A DNA stretch of 64,000 nucleotides from Diphasiastrum complanatum (taxonomy: Eukaryota; Streptophyta; Lycopodiopsida; Lycopodiales; Lycopodiaceae): assembly GCA_029204225.1 (NCBI GenBank), contig CM055101.1, positions 7,318,429 through 7,382,428 of the forward strand, written 5' to 3'. Shown here piece by piece: positions 44,560-56,603 of this stretch. Position 1 is the stretch's first letter. Each line of letters opens with the position of its first letter. The notes below the pieces were generated by a model, which saw only the letters and a program-made list of their open reading frames with translations, did not search any database and was not told the DNA's origin. A program made the translations under genes and the position numbers.

Positions 44560-45260
44560 ACAGTATCATGAGCACTCCTTCTGTGTTGAAATGTACTGAT
44601 CACATTCGTTGTTCTATCATGTGTTTGCATGCATACTCATCTTTTGTCGGGTATATAGATTCTGTAGCTACTACCCACATGACTTATAGACGTTCATCTT
44701 TCTTTACGTATGAATTGCTTAGAGGAAAGCAAGTTGTAGTAGGAGATAAAATGGGTATTGATGCAGTTGGGATTGGATCCATATTCCTATGGCTAGAAAA
44801 CGGAAAGACAATAATATTGAGAGATGTATTGCATGTGCCAAATCAAGCTAAGAATCTAATATCAGTTGCTTGTGTGACAAAGCTTGGATCAGAAATACGG
44901 TTCTTCAAAAAACATTGCACCATACCAAGTTTTTGTCATAGGAAGTAGGTCCAGCGGGCTGTATAGGTTAACAATATGGACAAATGAGTGGCATATTGCG
45001 TGTATTGCTACTAAAAGAAACAAAATGAATGCTCTATGGCACAAAAGGATGGGACACACGAGTGACAGTAGTTTCCAGAGGTTATCAAAAAAGGAGATGC
45101 TGCGGAATTTTACATATAATCTTGATGTAGAAAGTGAAGGTGTGAGGCATGCATCTATGGAAAGATGCACAAGCAAGCCTATATCAAACGAGGAGTTCAA
45201 AGGGATTAGGAGTTACTTGGGCTAGTACATTCAGATGTCTGTGGACCAAAGGAAATAATC
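44560..45260 (+). pseudogene. Copia protease and GAG-pre-integrase relic
   Basis: The protease appears as GYIDSVATTHMTYRRSSF (D-S-V-A for D-S-G-A), with downstream VLHVPNQAKNLISV. After a frameshift near 44940 follows SSGLYRLT and ALWHKRMGHTSDSSFQRLSK, the zinc region. Then, past a shift near 45220, comes LVHSDVCGPKE, the first integrase Asp. It ends near 45260 at unrelated repeat sequence. It is a lineage distinct from Copia-A and Copia-B. Confidence 0.8.
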
Positions 45261-46400
45261 TTTTTGGGAGGGTTGTTGTAGTTTTGGTATCTTCTTAGAT
45301 TCTATTATGGCAGTCTCCATCTAATAGATTTAGGATGATACTAAAATGCATTGTGTAGGGTGAGTATGAATAAGATCCACTCAAATCATTGTTCTCTATT
45401 GGTTATCTAGAGTTCTTCTAAGACGGCCTCCCTTTTAGAAGATGTTCTAATTTAAAACGGGATTGGTTAACATCACTATGGTTGCCTCCCATCTAGTGAT
45501 TTCTACAAAAGCATAAACAAACCTAGTTAACTCCACAAGGGATGAAATTAAGATAAACTAATTATCCCATAAGTAAATACAACAATCCAAAGGAGAAGGC
45601 CTAGTGGGGCTCGAGCACCTACCACAAGGTATTCAATCACCAATGGGAACACAAGTAAGCATAGAAGGATGATACAAAAGTGTTCTATTAGATCAATAAC
45701 TTGTGCAAGTGTTGTTGAAGGCACTCATCCACTTCCATATATTGCAAAAGTGGTGGGCCTATGCTCTAACATGCTTATGGGACTAAGTCCAAGCCTAATG
45801 GTAATTATCTTTTAAAGTTACAATAAACTTAGGAATTAAATCTTAAACTTAGACTTTCTAAGTTGAACCATTACATATAATTGTTTGTAATAATTAAACT
45901 TAAAATGGTAAAAGGTCTAAATGTAAGGTTTTTCCTAAACCTTTACTTGAATTTACTTGTGGGCTTACAAAACACAAGCCACAATGAATTCCTAAAACTT
46001 TAGAGGACTTGAGAGTTACTCTGATGGCATGCAATTCTTTGCCAACGTGCTCCAATATTTGCCACCGTAGCTTATTCAAAAAGGGCCGCGGCCATAATAA
46101 TGAAGCATGTTTTGAAGAAAGCCATGCGTTTGCCAGATTTTCATCATATTGACATGAAGGGCGCTTGTCATGATCGCACAGTAATAAAGTCAGGCCACGT
46201 TGAGGTGATCCATCTCGGTGACCAAGGGCTTATTGATATCCAATAGAATGGGAGGTAAGGAATAATCCCAATGAGTTTTCGAGGGTGCCAAGAAGGCGAT
46301 AAGGCCGCAGTTGTCGGCGAAATAGCGCACATCCCTATCTAGACACCGATGGTACCGCTTATGAAATTGGCTGCAATTTGAAATTAAATCTCGGGCTGGA
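45261..46400 (+). other. Dispersed repeat copy 2 and unassigned sequence
   Basis: 45560-45995 holds the second copy of the dispersed repeat described at 36440-36910, in the same orientation. 45261-45560 and 46000-46400 show no supported feature, although the latter may be the far end of the LINE-like relic that follows. Confidence 0.5.
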
Positions 46401-46408
46401 TCTTCGGT

Positions 46409-46790
46409 TTATACATACTCTGTAAGAACAGGCCAATAGATCTTGTTGGTCATGAACTTCGGTGTGAAAGATTCATGCCGTTTGAGAGGGTAGTATTTTG
46501 GATTTACACGCAAATAGGTTGGCGTGCTGAGGTAGCATAAAAATGCTGGCTTATTTGCAAAAAACATGGCATGTCTCCAAGCTAGTTGCGGATCTAAGGC
46601 TTGAACTTTGGCTTTATGTGTGCAGCACAGCTTGAGATCAGGTAAAGTAAACCCGCCGTGCTCTTCGTCCATAGAATACTTTGTCTTGAATTCAGTTGTC
46701 GAGGCTTACCAAACCAAAAGGTCAGTAAAAGTGTAGTATAAATGATTATCGTTCCCATGGGGAGCACCATAAAGAGGTATTCTGTCATTA
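46409..46790 (-). pseudogene. LINE-type reverse transcriptase tail (tentative)
   Basis: Two overlapping minus-strand frames read FWFGKPRQLNSRQSILWTKS followed by DEEHGGFTLPDLKLCCTHKA and MTNKIYW. This resembles the region after the RT domain in plant LINEs, where a W-x-G, a K-x-x-x-x-W and a GG-LP/NL-DL motif precede a Cys/His domain. No catalytic box is present in the recognisable part. It abuts the truncated LTR of Copia-B. Confidence 0.45.
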
Positions 46791-46802
46791 TTGGTGAGAT
46801 AA

Positions 46803-46980
46803 AGTCGACGGGACACGCGTCCCGCCAACGACAACCTGGGTTGCCTGAGTGAACAACTATATGTACAGTGTAATTTCATTTTGAGAAATACAGTTGCTAT
46901 GTGAGCTTGCTATGGAGAGTGTTTTCTGTCTGTATTACTGTGTAGCATGATCTCTGTTCCTGTGCAACGCAAATTCTAAG
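46803..46980 (+). repeat. Copia-B 5' LTR, truncated
   Basis: Matches the 3' LTR from AAGTC(A/G)ACGGGACACGCG to CAAATTCTAA. It includes the palindromic GGGACACGCGTCCC. Confidence 0.88.
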
Positions 46981-46981
46981 T

Positions 46982-46993
46982 TGGTATCAGAGC
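46982..46993 (+). other. Copia-B primer-binding site
   Basis: Exact TGGTATCAGAGC just after the LTR. Confidence 0.93.
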
Positions 46994-48273
46994 CGTACAG
47001 GGAGTGTACACAGTACAGTGTCGCCGTTGAAGAGAGCTTCGGGAGAAAAGTAGTCTTCTGAGAGTTTGGGGTCTACGGCGGGTTGAAGACGGAAGAAGAA
47101 ACACTAATGCAGAGAGTTTAGCACACAGAAGCTTGGTGAGCTTGAGACTGTGTGAGAATTCAGATACAAGAGTTGTCGGCTGAATCAGAACCTCAGAAAA
47201 CGGAATTTTGAAATTCCGAAGTAGGCTATTTGGTGTTTGTAGTCAGTGTGCATTCAATCGGATACCGTTTGATGAACGGATTGAAGCATCAGCTTTCCAA
47301 CAGTAGGGCAACCTCAGAAGAAGAGGATAGGCCTGTCAGAACACTGTGAATTGGAATCCAAGAACAAATTTGTGTGAAAAACCCTGATCTGGGGTTTGGG
47401 AGCACAAAATCAGAGATTTCTCTCTATACTGATCCGTTTTGCAAGATGTAAAGGAGGGCGCCCTAGCAGTGCGAATCAGGTCTAAAGAGGCCATGTGGAG
47501 CCGCGAGCCAATAAGCGAGCCAGATCAGATCCAAGGCTTGGCAGCCATAGCTGGTAGGAAGAAAGGAGGAAGCCGTGAGAGAGAGCACACAGCTCGCGCG
47601 CGCCCAACGCGATGGATGTTGTAGTGTCTGGAAGGCCATAGCGATTGTAGGAGCACGGTTCAACGTCCAGATGCAGTTTGGACCTTTGGATGAGGTGTCA
47701 GATGCATCGATGGTCCAGAACTTGTGATGGGAGAGAAACGTGGACCTTAAGATTTGGTTCAGCCATTGGATGGGCTTTGAACAGGGCCCTGAAGAAGTGA
47801 AGTGCATTTTGGCCTTAAACTTCATTAAAAAATTTCATACTGAAATTGGAGCTGGGTTTCTTCACAAGTGAAGAGTGAAGTTTCTTCAAGGTGAAGAAAC
47901 AGTTCAAAAACTAGAAAAGTCCCTATTTTTGGGTCCTTTGCCTGTTTTGACCCAAACAAAAGGCTATAACCTCCAAACGAAGGGCACCCGGACTGTACCT
48001 GCAAGTACGGTACAACAAAACAGAGTGATTGCAGTGGAGAAAGTGTGCGGAGTACGCCAGAAGTGATTTCACCATTCCACTGGGCACGTTGTTGGGAGTT
48101 GACGACTGAGTGCATTTCGGAAGGCGATGCCCATTTGGCTTTCAAATTGGTGGAAAAGCGGCAAGTGGCCTGGTAAGGGAAAAAGTGCAGGTCATTATTT
48201 TCAACTTCTGACATCACTGTTGGCCTCGACATACTGTTTTTAGCCTACGGCAGAAGTTTCAAGCAGTTTTGTG
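46994..48273 (+). other. Copia-B leader
   Basis: Long untranslated leader. Several short frames on both strands have no recognisable motif. No splice site or additional ORF is supported. Confidence 0.7.
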
Positions 48274-49080
48274 ATGGCAAACATGGGAGAGTCCATTTTG
48301 AGTGAAAGTAGCAAATTGGACGGGATTTCTAACTATGCAGTGTAGAAATTCAAAATGAAAAACATGCGGATGGAGAAAGATGTGTGGGAAGTCATCACAG
48401 GCGATGAGAGAAGGTCGCCAAATGAAGCGGATATCAAAGTGTTCGACAAAAAGATGAGGAAAGCTTTGACCTTCATTAACTTGTCAGTGAAGGCTCACAT
48501 CATTACCCACATTTGTGATGCTTTTGCACCCAGACAAACATGGGATGTGCTAAAAGAGCAGTTCGAGACATCAAATCTGTCAAGAATCATGTTTCTAAAG
48601 TCAAAGTTGAATAGTGCCCGCATGGAACAAGGAGAGCACATTCAGACGTACATGACCAGAATCAAGACAATGAGAGATGAACTGCATTCTATTGGTGAGT
48701 GCATATGTGACGTGGAGCTGGTGCACAATGCATTGTGCGGCATTGCAGAATCCTATCAGATGTTTGTGAGCAAAATAGCATCAAGAGAAAGATTGCCAAC
48801 CTTTGACGAGCTCACAGGAATCTTGATGCAGGAAGAGCAACGTCGAGAAATGGTGAAAGCTAGACGTCAAAATACTGACGATCAGGCACTTGCGACACGT
48901 CAAAAATAAGGCAAGGGCAAGGGCAAGAAGAAGTCTAAGCAACAATTTGCCAAGTCTCAAGAGGACGAGGGATCTTTCACTAAAACTAAGAAGAAAGGCA
49001 AGTGCTTTCATTGTGGTAAAAAGGGCCATTGGAAGAGTGAATGTCACAAATTCCTGGCGGAACAAGACAAGGGAAAACCA
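48274..49080 (+). pseudogene. Copia-B gag with zinc knuckle
   Basis: Starts MANMGESILSESSKLDGISN. A TAG at 48343-48345 sits where the family has Trp (AV-x-KFKM). The gag domain continues with FAPRQTWDVLKEQFETSNLS and HIQTYMTRIKTMRDELHSIG, ends at a stop at 48907-48909, and picks up in frame with a Lys-rich stretch and the knuckle CFHCGKKGHWKSEC (C-x2-C-x4-H-x4-C intact). Confidence 0.88.
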
Positions 49081-49440
49081 AAACAAGCAGGTAACCTTGT
49101 CAATGAGGGTGAGATTGAAGACTCTAGCATCTTCATATATGTATTGTCATCTAATCAAGATGATCAAGCATGGTATATTGACTCGGGAGCCACAAGACAC
49201 ATGACAGGTAACAAGAATTGGTTCAGTAGTTTGAAAGTGTTGGATAATGGAACATCTGTTTCACAAGCAAATGGTGAGGTGTGCAAGATCAAGGGGATAG
49301 GCATCATTTCAATCCAACTACTTGATGGCAAAAGCAGAATGATCAAGGAGGTACTTTACGTACCAGATTTCAAGAAAAATCTACTTTCTATTGGAGTCAT
49401 TATTGATTAAAAGTTGAAAGTAGAATTCGCCCATGATCGT
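49081..49440 (+). pseudogene. Copia-B aspartic protease
   Basis: AWYIDSGATRHMTGNKNWF is the intact D-S-G-A active site. It is followed by VLYVPDFKKNLLSIGVI, then a TAA at 49408-49410 where the frame should continue to the GAG-pre-integrase domain. Confidence 0.9.
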
Positions 49441-50750
49441 TGCTTTGTGAAGGATGTGAACCAAAAGTTCAAAGTTATTGCGGATGGAGTAAGAGAGCCC
49501 AATACAAAATTATACAGGTTGAATGCTACAACAAGGGGCAACATGGACTTGTATCGTCCATTCCATTGCAAACTGAGTTGTGGCATAAAAAGCTTGGTCA
49601 CTTGAACTTGGGAAGCCTCAGTTTGATGAGAAAATTGGAGATGGTAACAGGATTGCCTACCATAGAAGATCACTTGAAATTGATGTGCAAATCTTGTGTA
49701 TATGGGAAGCAACATCGAGAGAAGTTCAATAAAGGGGATGTTGCAAGAGCAAAGAACATCCTGGATTTAATCCACACAAATTTATGCGGGCCTATGAGGA
49801 CCATGTCCTTAGGTAAAACCTTCTATTTCATGACCTTTATTGATGATATGTCACGTAAGACGTGGATCTACTTCTTGAAGAAGAAATCAGATGCATTTGA
49901 TAACTTCAAGAGCTTCAAAGCATTGGTCAAAAATCAGACAGGTAGGAAGATCAAAATTTATCCCTGTTGCGATGAACTACAACCGATGTCCTAAGATCAG
50001 ATAGTGGAGGTGAGTACAAGTCTAATGACTTCAATGATCTTTGTGATCAATGTGGGATTAAAAGACAATTTACGCAAGCTCATACTCCTGCTCTCAATGG
50101 TGTAGCTGAGTGCAAGAATCGTACGATTGTGGAAAGTGCCAGCTCTATGCTAGCCTGAGATGAAACTACCAAAAGATTTTAGGTCAGAAGCATGTAGCAT
50201 GCAGTCTATCTTCAAAATAGAAGTCCTACCATTGCCATACCAAAGATAACACCTGAGAAATCACTCACGAAAAAGAAGCCAAAGGTGAACCACTTGCGAA
50301 TCTTTGGATGTAAGGCCTTTGTACACATTCCTAAGGAAGAGAGACGTAAACTTGATGTAAAAGCTATCAAGTGCATATTCCTAGGATATGATGATCGTGT
50401 GAAGGGCTATAGATGTTTTGATCCAGTGGAAAACAAAATCCATATAAGCTGTGATGTTATCTTTGATGAATCCAAGATGTATGAAGACGAGGATGTTGAG
50501 AAGATAGACACATCCAGTGGGAGAGATGGTATAGTGAGGATACCACCTAATGATGATCCATTCATTGACCTTCCGAGTGATGAACATGAGGATAATCTCA
50601 AGATACTACTACTCAACCTCAAGAGACAGGTTGGAGAGGTAGGGACAAATCTTTTGGTGCAAGAAGGATTGAAATTGCAGGTGACAAACGCAAGGAGAAG
50701 GATGTACCGTGGGATACATTTTCACCAGGAAGCCGATCACCTGACATGAA
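49411..50750 (+). pseudogene. Copia-B GAG-pre-integrase and integrase
   Basis: The zinc region reads ELWHKKLGHLNLGSLSLMRK...CKSCVYGKQH. The core follows with DLIHTNLCGPM (Asn where the family has Asp), FIDDMSRKTW, then frameshifted RSDSGGEYKSNDF and LNGVAECKNRT. The C-terminal part, NHLRIFGCKAFVHIP and KCIFLGYDDRVKGYRCF, is clean. Stops or shifts occur near 49990, 50157 and 50230. Confidence 0.88.
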
Positions 50751-50889
50751 GCTCCCTAAGTGGTTTGAAAGATTGTTGGAGAGCCACGACATGGATGACT
50801 TTCCAGGATCATCTAACCAGTGAGAGCTACGAAGATCAACAAGAGAGAAGACTCAACCTGAAAGGTATGAAACAAATTATGCTCTCTTA

Positions 50890-51668
50890 TCTAGAATTAT
50901 TCAAAGCAAAGAACCTTCGACTTATGGTGAAGTGAAGGATGATGACATTTGGGTCAAGGCCATGGGAGAGGAGATGGAGTCAATTGCTAAGCATAGCACA
51001 TGGGACTTAGTAGAACCACCAGTTGGCAAGAAACTCATTGGTTGCAAATGGTTATATAGGACTAAGTACCATGCAGATGGAAGTATAGCAAAGCACAAGG
51101 CAATATTGGTGATCAAAGGGTACGCACAAAGTAAAGGCATCAACTATGAGGAGACCTTTGCGCCGGTTTGTAAGTGGAATACTCTACGTCTACTTGTTGC
51201 TTTAGCTTCACATTTTGGTTGGCCTTTGCATCAGATGGATGTGAATGTCACTTGAAGAAAGTGCTTTATGGTCTTAAACAAGCACCACGTGTGTGGTATA
51301 GTAGGATTGATGCCTACTTTCGTTCAAAGAGGATGGTGAGAACACATTCTGATCCAAATCTATATGTCTTATGCTTTGATGGTATGGTTGCTTTTTCTCT
51401 TTATGTTGATGACTTGATTATTATGGGAAATAATCAAGAGATGATAGACATGATCAAGAAAGATCTCATGGAACAATTCAAGATGACAGATCTCAGCCTG
51501 ATGCATTATTGCCTTGGAGTAGAAGTGTGGCAAAAAGGACATGATGTGGGTTTAACACAGGTGAAGTATGTCAAAGAGTTGCTGCACAGGTTTAGGTTGC
51601 AGCATTGCAAACCAGTAAACAGTCCTATTGAACTAGGTAAAAGGCTTTCTAAGCTTGATGAGTCATAG
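50890..51668 (+). pseudogene. Copia-B reverse transcriptase with internal deletion
   Basis: It begins with WVKAMGEEMESIAKHSTWDL and KLIGCKWLYRTKYHADGSIA. After HQMDVN the sequence jumps to LKKVLYGLKQAPRVWYSRID, so the segment normally holding AFLNG...EQP is gone and the frame shifts. The catalytic FSLYVDDLIIMGNN (Y-V-D-D) and MHYCLGVEV blocks are intact. It ends at a TAG at about 51666. Confidence 0.9.
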
Positions 51669-52343
51669 TCATTTGATGCTATGCTGTATAGACAGTTAGT
51701 AGGGAGCTTGATTTACCTTACCACGACTAGACCAGATATATGCTATGTTGTTGGCATTGTAAGTCAGTTTATGGCAGCACCTACGGAAATGAATCAGAAG
51801 ACAACTAAACGCATTTTGCATTATGTGAAAGGCACTTTAGAGTATGGCTTGATATACAAGAAGCATGATGGTTTACCTGAATTGTGTGGCTATGTGGATG
51901 CGGATTGGGGAGGTGACTATGATGATCATAGATCTACCACAAGGTATGTATTCCAGTTTTGTGGTAGTTGCTTTTCCTAGTCTAGCAAGAAGCAAAGTAC
52001 AATTGCTCTTTCCACCACAGAAGCAGAGTATAAGGCAATGTGTAGTCCAGCACAAGAAGCTATATGGTTGAGACAAATCTTGGAAGAAATTGGCATGAAG
52101 CAGAAAAATCCCACGACTTTATATAGCGACAGTCAGAGTGGCATTCAGCTAGCAAAGAATCCAGTGTTCCATGCGAGAACTAAACACATTGAGATTCAGT
52201 ATCACTTTATACGTGAGGGGCTGTTGAGTCGTGTTGTTCATTGTAGCACAGAAGAACAACTAGCTGATAATCTCACTAAGCTACTTACTGGAGAAAAGTT
52301 TGATAAGTTTAGATCAAAGCTTTCTGTACTTAAATTTTGTTGA
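51669..52343 (+). pseudogene. Copia-B RNase H
   Basis: MLYRQLVGSLIYLTTTRPDI leads into GYVDADWGGDYDDHRSTTRY (first Asp). A TAG at about 51978 is followed by SSKKQSTIALSTTEAEYKAM (catalytic Glu), YSDSQSGIQLAKNPVFHART and LADNLTKLL, with the stop at 52341-52343. A frameshift lies near 52040. Confidence 0.9.
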
Positions 52344-52399
52344 CTTTAAAGCTATGTATATGACTATATAAAAAGTAGACTCTACTTTAAGGGAGAGAG

Positions 52400-52669
52400 T
52401 TAGAATTAAAGTAGAATCATTGTGTTACTGTATTGTGGGTCCTATCAGTGAATAAGGATCAGTTGGCCTCGCCACGAGGCAAGTCAACGGGACACGCGTC
52501 CCGCCAATGACAACCTGGGTCATGCATGGGTTGCCTGAGTGAACAACTATATGTATAGTGTAATTTCATTTTGAGAAATACAGTTGCTATGTGAGCTTGC
52601 TGTGGAGAGTGTTTTCTGTCTGTGTTACTGTGTAGCATAATCTGTGTTCCTGTGCAAAGCAAATTCTAA
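52400..52669 (+). repeat. Copia-B 3' LTR
   Basis: About 270 bp following the purine tract AAGGGAGAGAG. Ends are (G)TTAGAATT and AATTCTAA(GT), an inverted repeat but without the usual TG...CA termini. It contains GGCCTCGCCACGAGGC and GGGACACGCGTCCC palindromes. Confidence 0.85.
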
Positions 52670-52862
52670 GTGTTTTTGATTAGCTTTATTTTCGTTTTGG
52701 GCACTAGTTGGGTAAGCCTTAGTGCTCTCATCTTTGTTGATTCTTTCCGTATTTTCGTTGAAGCTTATTGTAGAAACTGAAAAAGTGGACGAATCTCTAT
52801 ATCCCTATATTACACCCGTAAGTAGATCTAGCCACCGCATGAACTAGAAATACTTCCAACAT

Positions 52863-52875
52863 TGGCGTCGTTGCC
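52863..52875 (+). other. Gypsy primer-binding site relic
   Basis: TGGCGTCGTTGCC matches the aspartate-tRNA primer site TGGCGCCGTTGCC at 12 of 13 positions. The sequence before it (52670-52862) is probably the end of the corresponding LTR. Confidence 0.65.
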
Positions 52876-53777
52876 ACTTTTTAGGTATTTTTTACCTAGA
52901 TTCTTCTCCTTTTTGTTTTCTTGCTTCCGTGTTGTATGTTTGCTTGTTTGCCTATCTCTATCTACCAACAAACAACATGAGTCGTCTCTCCAGGTCCTAC
53001 ATGAGCTGCAGAGCAACTTATCAAGCTGGAGGGAAGCAACAAAAGAGTCAACTTGGGCATTTTCTTGAAAAGAAATGACTCAAGTGACTTTTTTCCAAAC
53101 CAACCAGGTATATCAAAATTCGCCAGCCTATCTGTAGCCCTAACAGACCCTAATCTTTCATTTTATCACCTCCATGAATTTTGACCACGGTCATATTCTA
53201 AGAAAACAGCCTGATATATTGTCAAAATCTCTTATTTCTAACCCAAATTTTTGTCCTAGAATTCGCCGACTTCACTGAGGCTAGATCTCATCAAGATCAG
53301 TCCTCCAGTAGCTCCTCAAATTCTATCTCAGAGATTTTGTCTGTTTACTGTCAAAAAGTCACATTTTTTTTCATATTCCCTATCTACCAGTCAAACCTCT
53401 CTGTTAGAATTTGCCATCCAGCCTAAGACATCGTTCTCAAAGAGTACGATTTCCCTGTCCTACCTGCAAATTCTGAAAGTACAATTTTTTTTCTAGAAAA
53501 TCTAAAAAAATCACTGTTATGACATTCAGAACTCCTTGTCAGAATTCGCGAGTATTACAGTTCGATTTATCTGCCTCTCCACGATTTCTCAGCTTGTCCG
53601 CAAATTCTATCACGACCAGAAAGACCAATTTTTGTCCTACACTATCAATTCTGTAAACAAACTGCCTTTTTGACAAGTATAGTACTGACCTACTCTTCTA
53701 TATTCTGCATCATGTCTCATGACTGTGCTGAATCTTCTAATTCGGCTCCTCCATGATTAGAACGAAGAATTCCACGT
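52876..53777 (+). other. Gypsy leader, non-coding
   Basis: Untranslated interval between primer-site relic and gag start. Recurrent aattcgccagc/aattctgtc-like short words, no gene seen. Confidence 0.5.
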
Positions 53778-54362
53778 ATGGATGCACCAAAGTACGATGG
53801 CGAATCTGACCCAGTCCGATTTCTCCAAGACTTTGATAATGCATGCCATTTTTATGGAGATACCTCTGAAACTGAAAAGCTTCACCTATTTCCCATGGTA
53901 CTCTATGGCATCGCCAAGGAATGGTACTTGAATCTTGAAGCTCCTGATCTTGCTTCTTGGACCACCCTCAAGGACGCTCTCATCAAGCATTTCAAACCAT
54001 CCAAACTGACTTAGAGCCCACTCATTCAAATTACACATATCAAGATGCATCGCAAAGAGTCTGTTTGGAACTACATTGAGCGTTTTAAACGTCTCAAAGT
54101 AGAATGTGTTGATGAAAATATCACCGAACGTATGGCCATAAAACTGTTCTTAGTTGGATTGCCTAAAAACATCCGCCGTGAACTCTAACCAGTTGACCTT
54201 TATGATCAACTTAAAGATGTGATGACCGATGCTATCTGTGAGAAAGACGAAGGTTCCGATGATGACTTTGACCATCGTGAAAAGGAATCCAAGAATCCAG
54301 ATAGTCCTAATCACCCGACGTCTAAGGATGTGCACTTCTCATCTTCAAAGGCATCCTTTTCA
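53778..54362 (+). pseudogene. Gypsy gag relic
   Basis: MDAPKYDGESDPVRFLQDF leads into the gag domain with YGIAKEWYLNLEAPDLASWT and LKDALIKHFKPS. A TAG at about 54012 and another stop near 54186 interrupt it, but the frame continues recognisably (WNYIERFKRLKVECVDENIT, AIKLFLVGLPKNIRREL). It ends at 54362, joined directly to copia integrase sequence in the same orientation. Confidence 0.82.
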
Positions 54363-56262
54363 AAAGACTTTTGGGTGAGGCCATCAATTGTTCAAACTAT
54401 CTTTGCAATCGACTCCCTCATGTTGCACTTGGAGGAAAGTCACCATATGAAGCACTTTATTTGAAGAAACCTAAGGTTGATCACCTTAGAGTATTTGGAT
54501 GCATATGCTTTGTCCATATTCCCTTGGAAACGAGAACGAAGGATGATCCTTGTGCAAGCAAATGAGTAATGGTTGGATATTCATCCAACAAGAATGCCTA
54601 TCGAATCTACATGCTCTCTACATCTAAAGTAATTGAAAGTAGAGATGCAGTTTTTCATGAAGAAGAAAAGTCCAATCTAGGAGGGGCCGAGATCAAGCAA
54701 CCTCAAAATCTATCACCTTTTGTTATTGAAGACAATGAACATATGGAGGGGTCGAGATTTGAAGATGGAAGTCCTCGTATCTTCACTCCTAGAAGATCCA
54801 TGAGGGAGAGATCCAAGCCTAAGAGGCTCACTTATGATGACAAAGGAAAAAAGTGGATCTTGATTCCACTTATGCTTATTTTGTTTCTCATGAGGAGCCC
54901 AAAGATGTCCAAGAAGCCCTCAATACCAAGGAGTGGTATGTGGCCATGAAGATTGAATATGATGCCTTGATCACCAACCACACATGGGAGCTAGTGGATC
55001 CACCACCTAACATGCACATCATTGGATGCAAGTGGGTGTTCAAGATCAAGTACAATCATGATGGCTCCATCAACAAGTACAAGGAAAGATTATGTGCTAA
55101 AGGCTTTGCACAAATATATGGCCTTGACTATGAGGAAACCTTTGCTCCTGTAGCAAAGATGGTGACAAGAAGAATCATAATCTCTCTTGCCTTATTTCTT
55201 AAGTGGAAATTATATCAACTTGATGTCTCCAACACTTTTTTGAATGGCTATCTTGAGGAGGAGATATACATGGAACAACCTCAAGGATTCATCAAGGATG
55301 AATCTAAGGTGTGTTTGCTATTTAGAAGACTTTATGGCTTGAAGCAAGCACCTAGATCATGGTATTCAAGACTCAACAACTTTCTACTTTCATTAGGATT
55401 TGTGCTTAGTGACAATGATCCTTCTATGTACTTAAAGTTTGATGGTTGTAATATTGTCATTCTTCTAATCTATGTAGATGACATTATTCTTAGTGGAAGT
55501 TGTTTGATGCTAGTTCAAGAAACTAAGGATGTAATAGGAGGACAATTTAAAATGCAAGATCTAGGAGAGATCCATTACATTTTAGGCCTTGAGATTGATT
55601 TTCATGAAGAGTATGCTTTTATTTGTCAATCTAGATATGTCTTTTCTATGTTGAGAAAATTCAATATGCAAAATTGTAAAGGCATAGATACTCCCATGGA
55701 GCACATGTAAAAGACCCTATTAAAGGTGATGAAAGATCCTTTGAGGACATCACACTTTATAGGAGTCTTATAGACTCCTTAATTTGGCTTACTATCACTA
55801 GACCCGATTTGAGCTATTGTGTGCACAAATTGAGTCAATTTATGCAAGATCCTAAGATCCAACATTGGAAGATGGCCAAGAGAGTTCTAAGATATGTATC
55901 TTCTACTCAAGATTATGGTTTATTATACAAGAATTAAGATCTAACCATTGTTGCCTATTCGGATTCCGATTTTGCAAGTGATAAAATGGATCGAAAGTCC
56001 ATTAATGCATATACTATCTTTCTTGGAGGCAATCTTGTGTCTTGGCTTTGAAATAAGCAAGATACCATATCTCTATCTTCTTGTGAGGCCGAGTACAAAG
56101 CACTCACTACAACAACTAAAGAGGTGCTTTGGATCAAGAGGTTAATCATGGAGCTAAAGTGCATCAAAGAGGATGATCTTCCCTTGATCAAGTGTGACAA
56201 CATATCGGCCCAAGCTCTTGCAAACAATCCTATTTTTCATGCAAGAAGCAAGCATATAGAAG
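54363..56262 (+). pseudogene. Copia integrase end-RT-RNase H fragment
   Basis: It begins within integrase at GEAINCSNYLCNRLPHVALG, with KVDHLRVFGCICFVHIPLET, a stop at 54563, then AYRIYMLSTSKVIESRDAVF. RT follows a frameshift: WVFKIKYNHDGSINKYKERL, DVSNTFLNGYLEEEIYMEQP, RLYGLKQAPRSWY and LLIYVDDIILSG (Y-V-D-D). RNase H has YSDSDFASDKMDRKS in a shifted frame, [40 protein letters not shown]. It ends at SKHIEV at about 56262. It closely resembles Copia-A and the relic at 23385-24863. Confidence 0.9.
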
Positions 56263-56603
56263 TGCTACGCACAAAGCGGCTGCGTCCGAAAAGGCACAAA
56301 AAAGAGTGCATTTGTCCCGTAAGCAAATGGAGACTATAACAGAACCCACATATAAGCTCATTGTAGACAATGTACCCTTGACAACAATAGATTGAGTCAT
56401 GTTATTCATCTGTTCCTGCCCCTCCTTTATCAACTTTTGTAGATTCTAATAAGTATGATCAGTACGGTCAATTACTTTCCACTCATCTAAAAATCTTTCG
56501 GCAAGCATTACAATTTTCTTTCTCCCCTTACAAAAATCAATCATACCTTGACTGCACTAGACACAACTGAATTAGAAAAATAAAGATAAAATGTTAGGGG
56601 ACG
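56263..56603 (+). other. Unassigned sequence
   Basis: No gene is supported. A minus-strand frame (56230-56433) is open for 67 codons without a recognisable motif. This could be upstream sequence of the pseudogene that follows. Confidence 0.4.

Larger units (their letters stand above)
46803..52669 (+). mobile_element. Copia-B: decayed Ty1/copia element with truncated 5' LTR
   Basis: The order is a partial 5' LTR, an exact primer site, a 1.3-kb leader, gag, knuckle, protease, integrase, RT, RNase H, a polypurine tract and the 3' LTR. The shared LTR part matches well apart from a 9-base difference near cctgggt and scattered substitutions. The first 90 or so bases of the 5' LTR are missing and replaced by LINE-like sequence, so no target duplication can be scored. 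Multiple stops and one RT deletion inactivate it. Confidence 0.92.

Noticed and set aside
46409-46790. Host gene encoding a small protein
   Set aside because: The GG-LP-DL and tryptophan pattern fits the tail of a LINE RT better than any host family.
47439-48232. ORFs in the Copia-B leader (both strands)
   Set aside because: No recognisable motif; they overlap one another and lie in the untranslated leader of a copia element.
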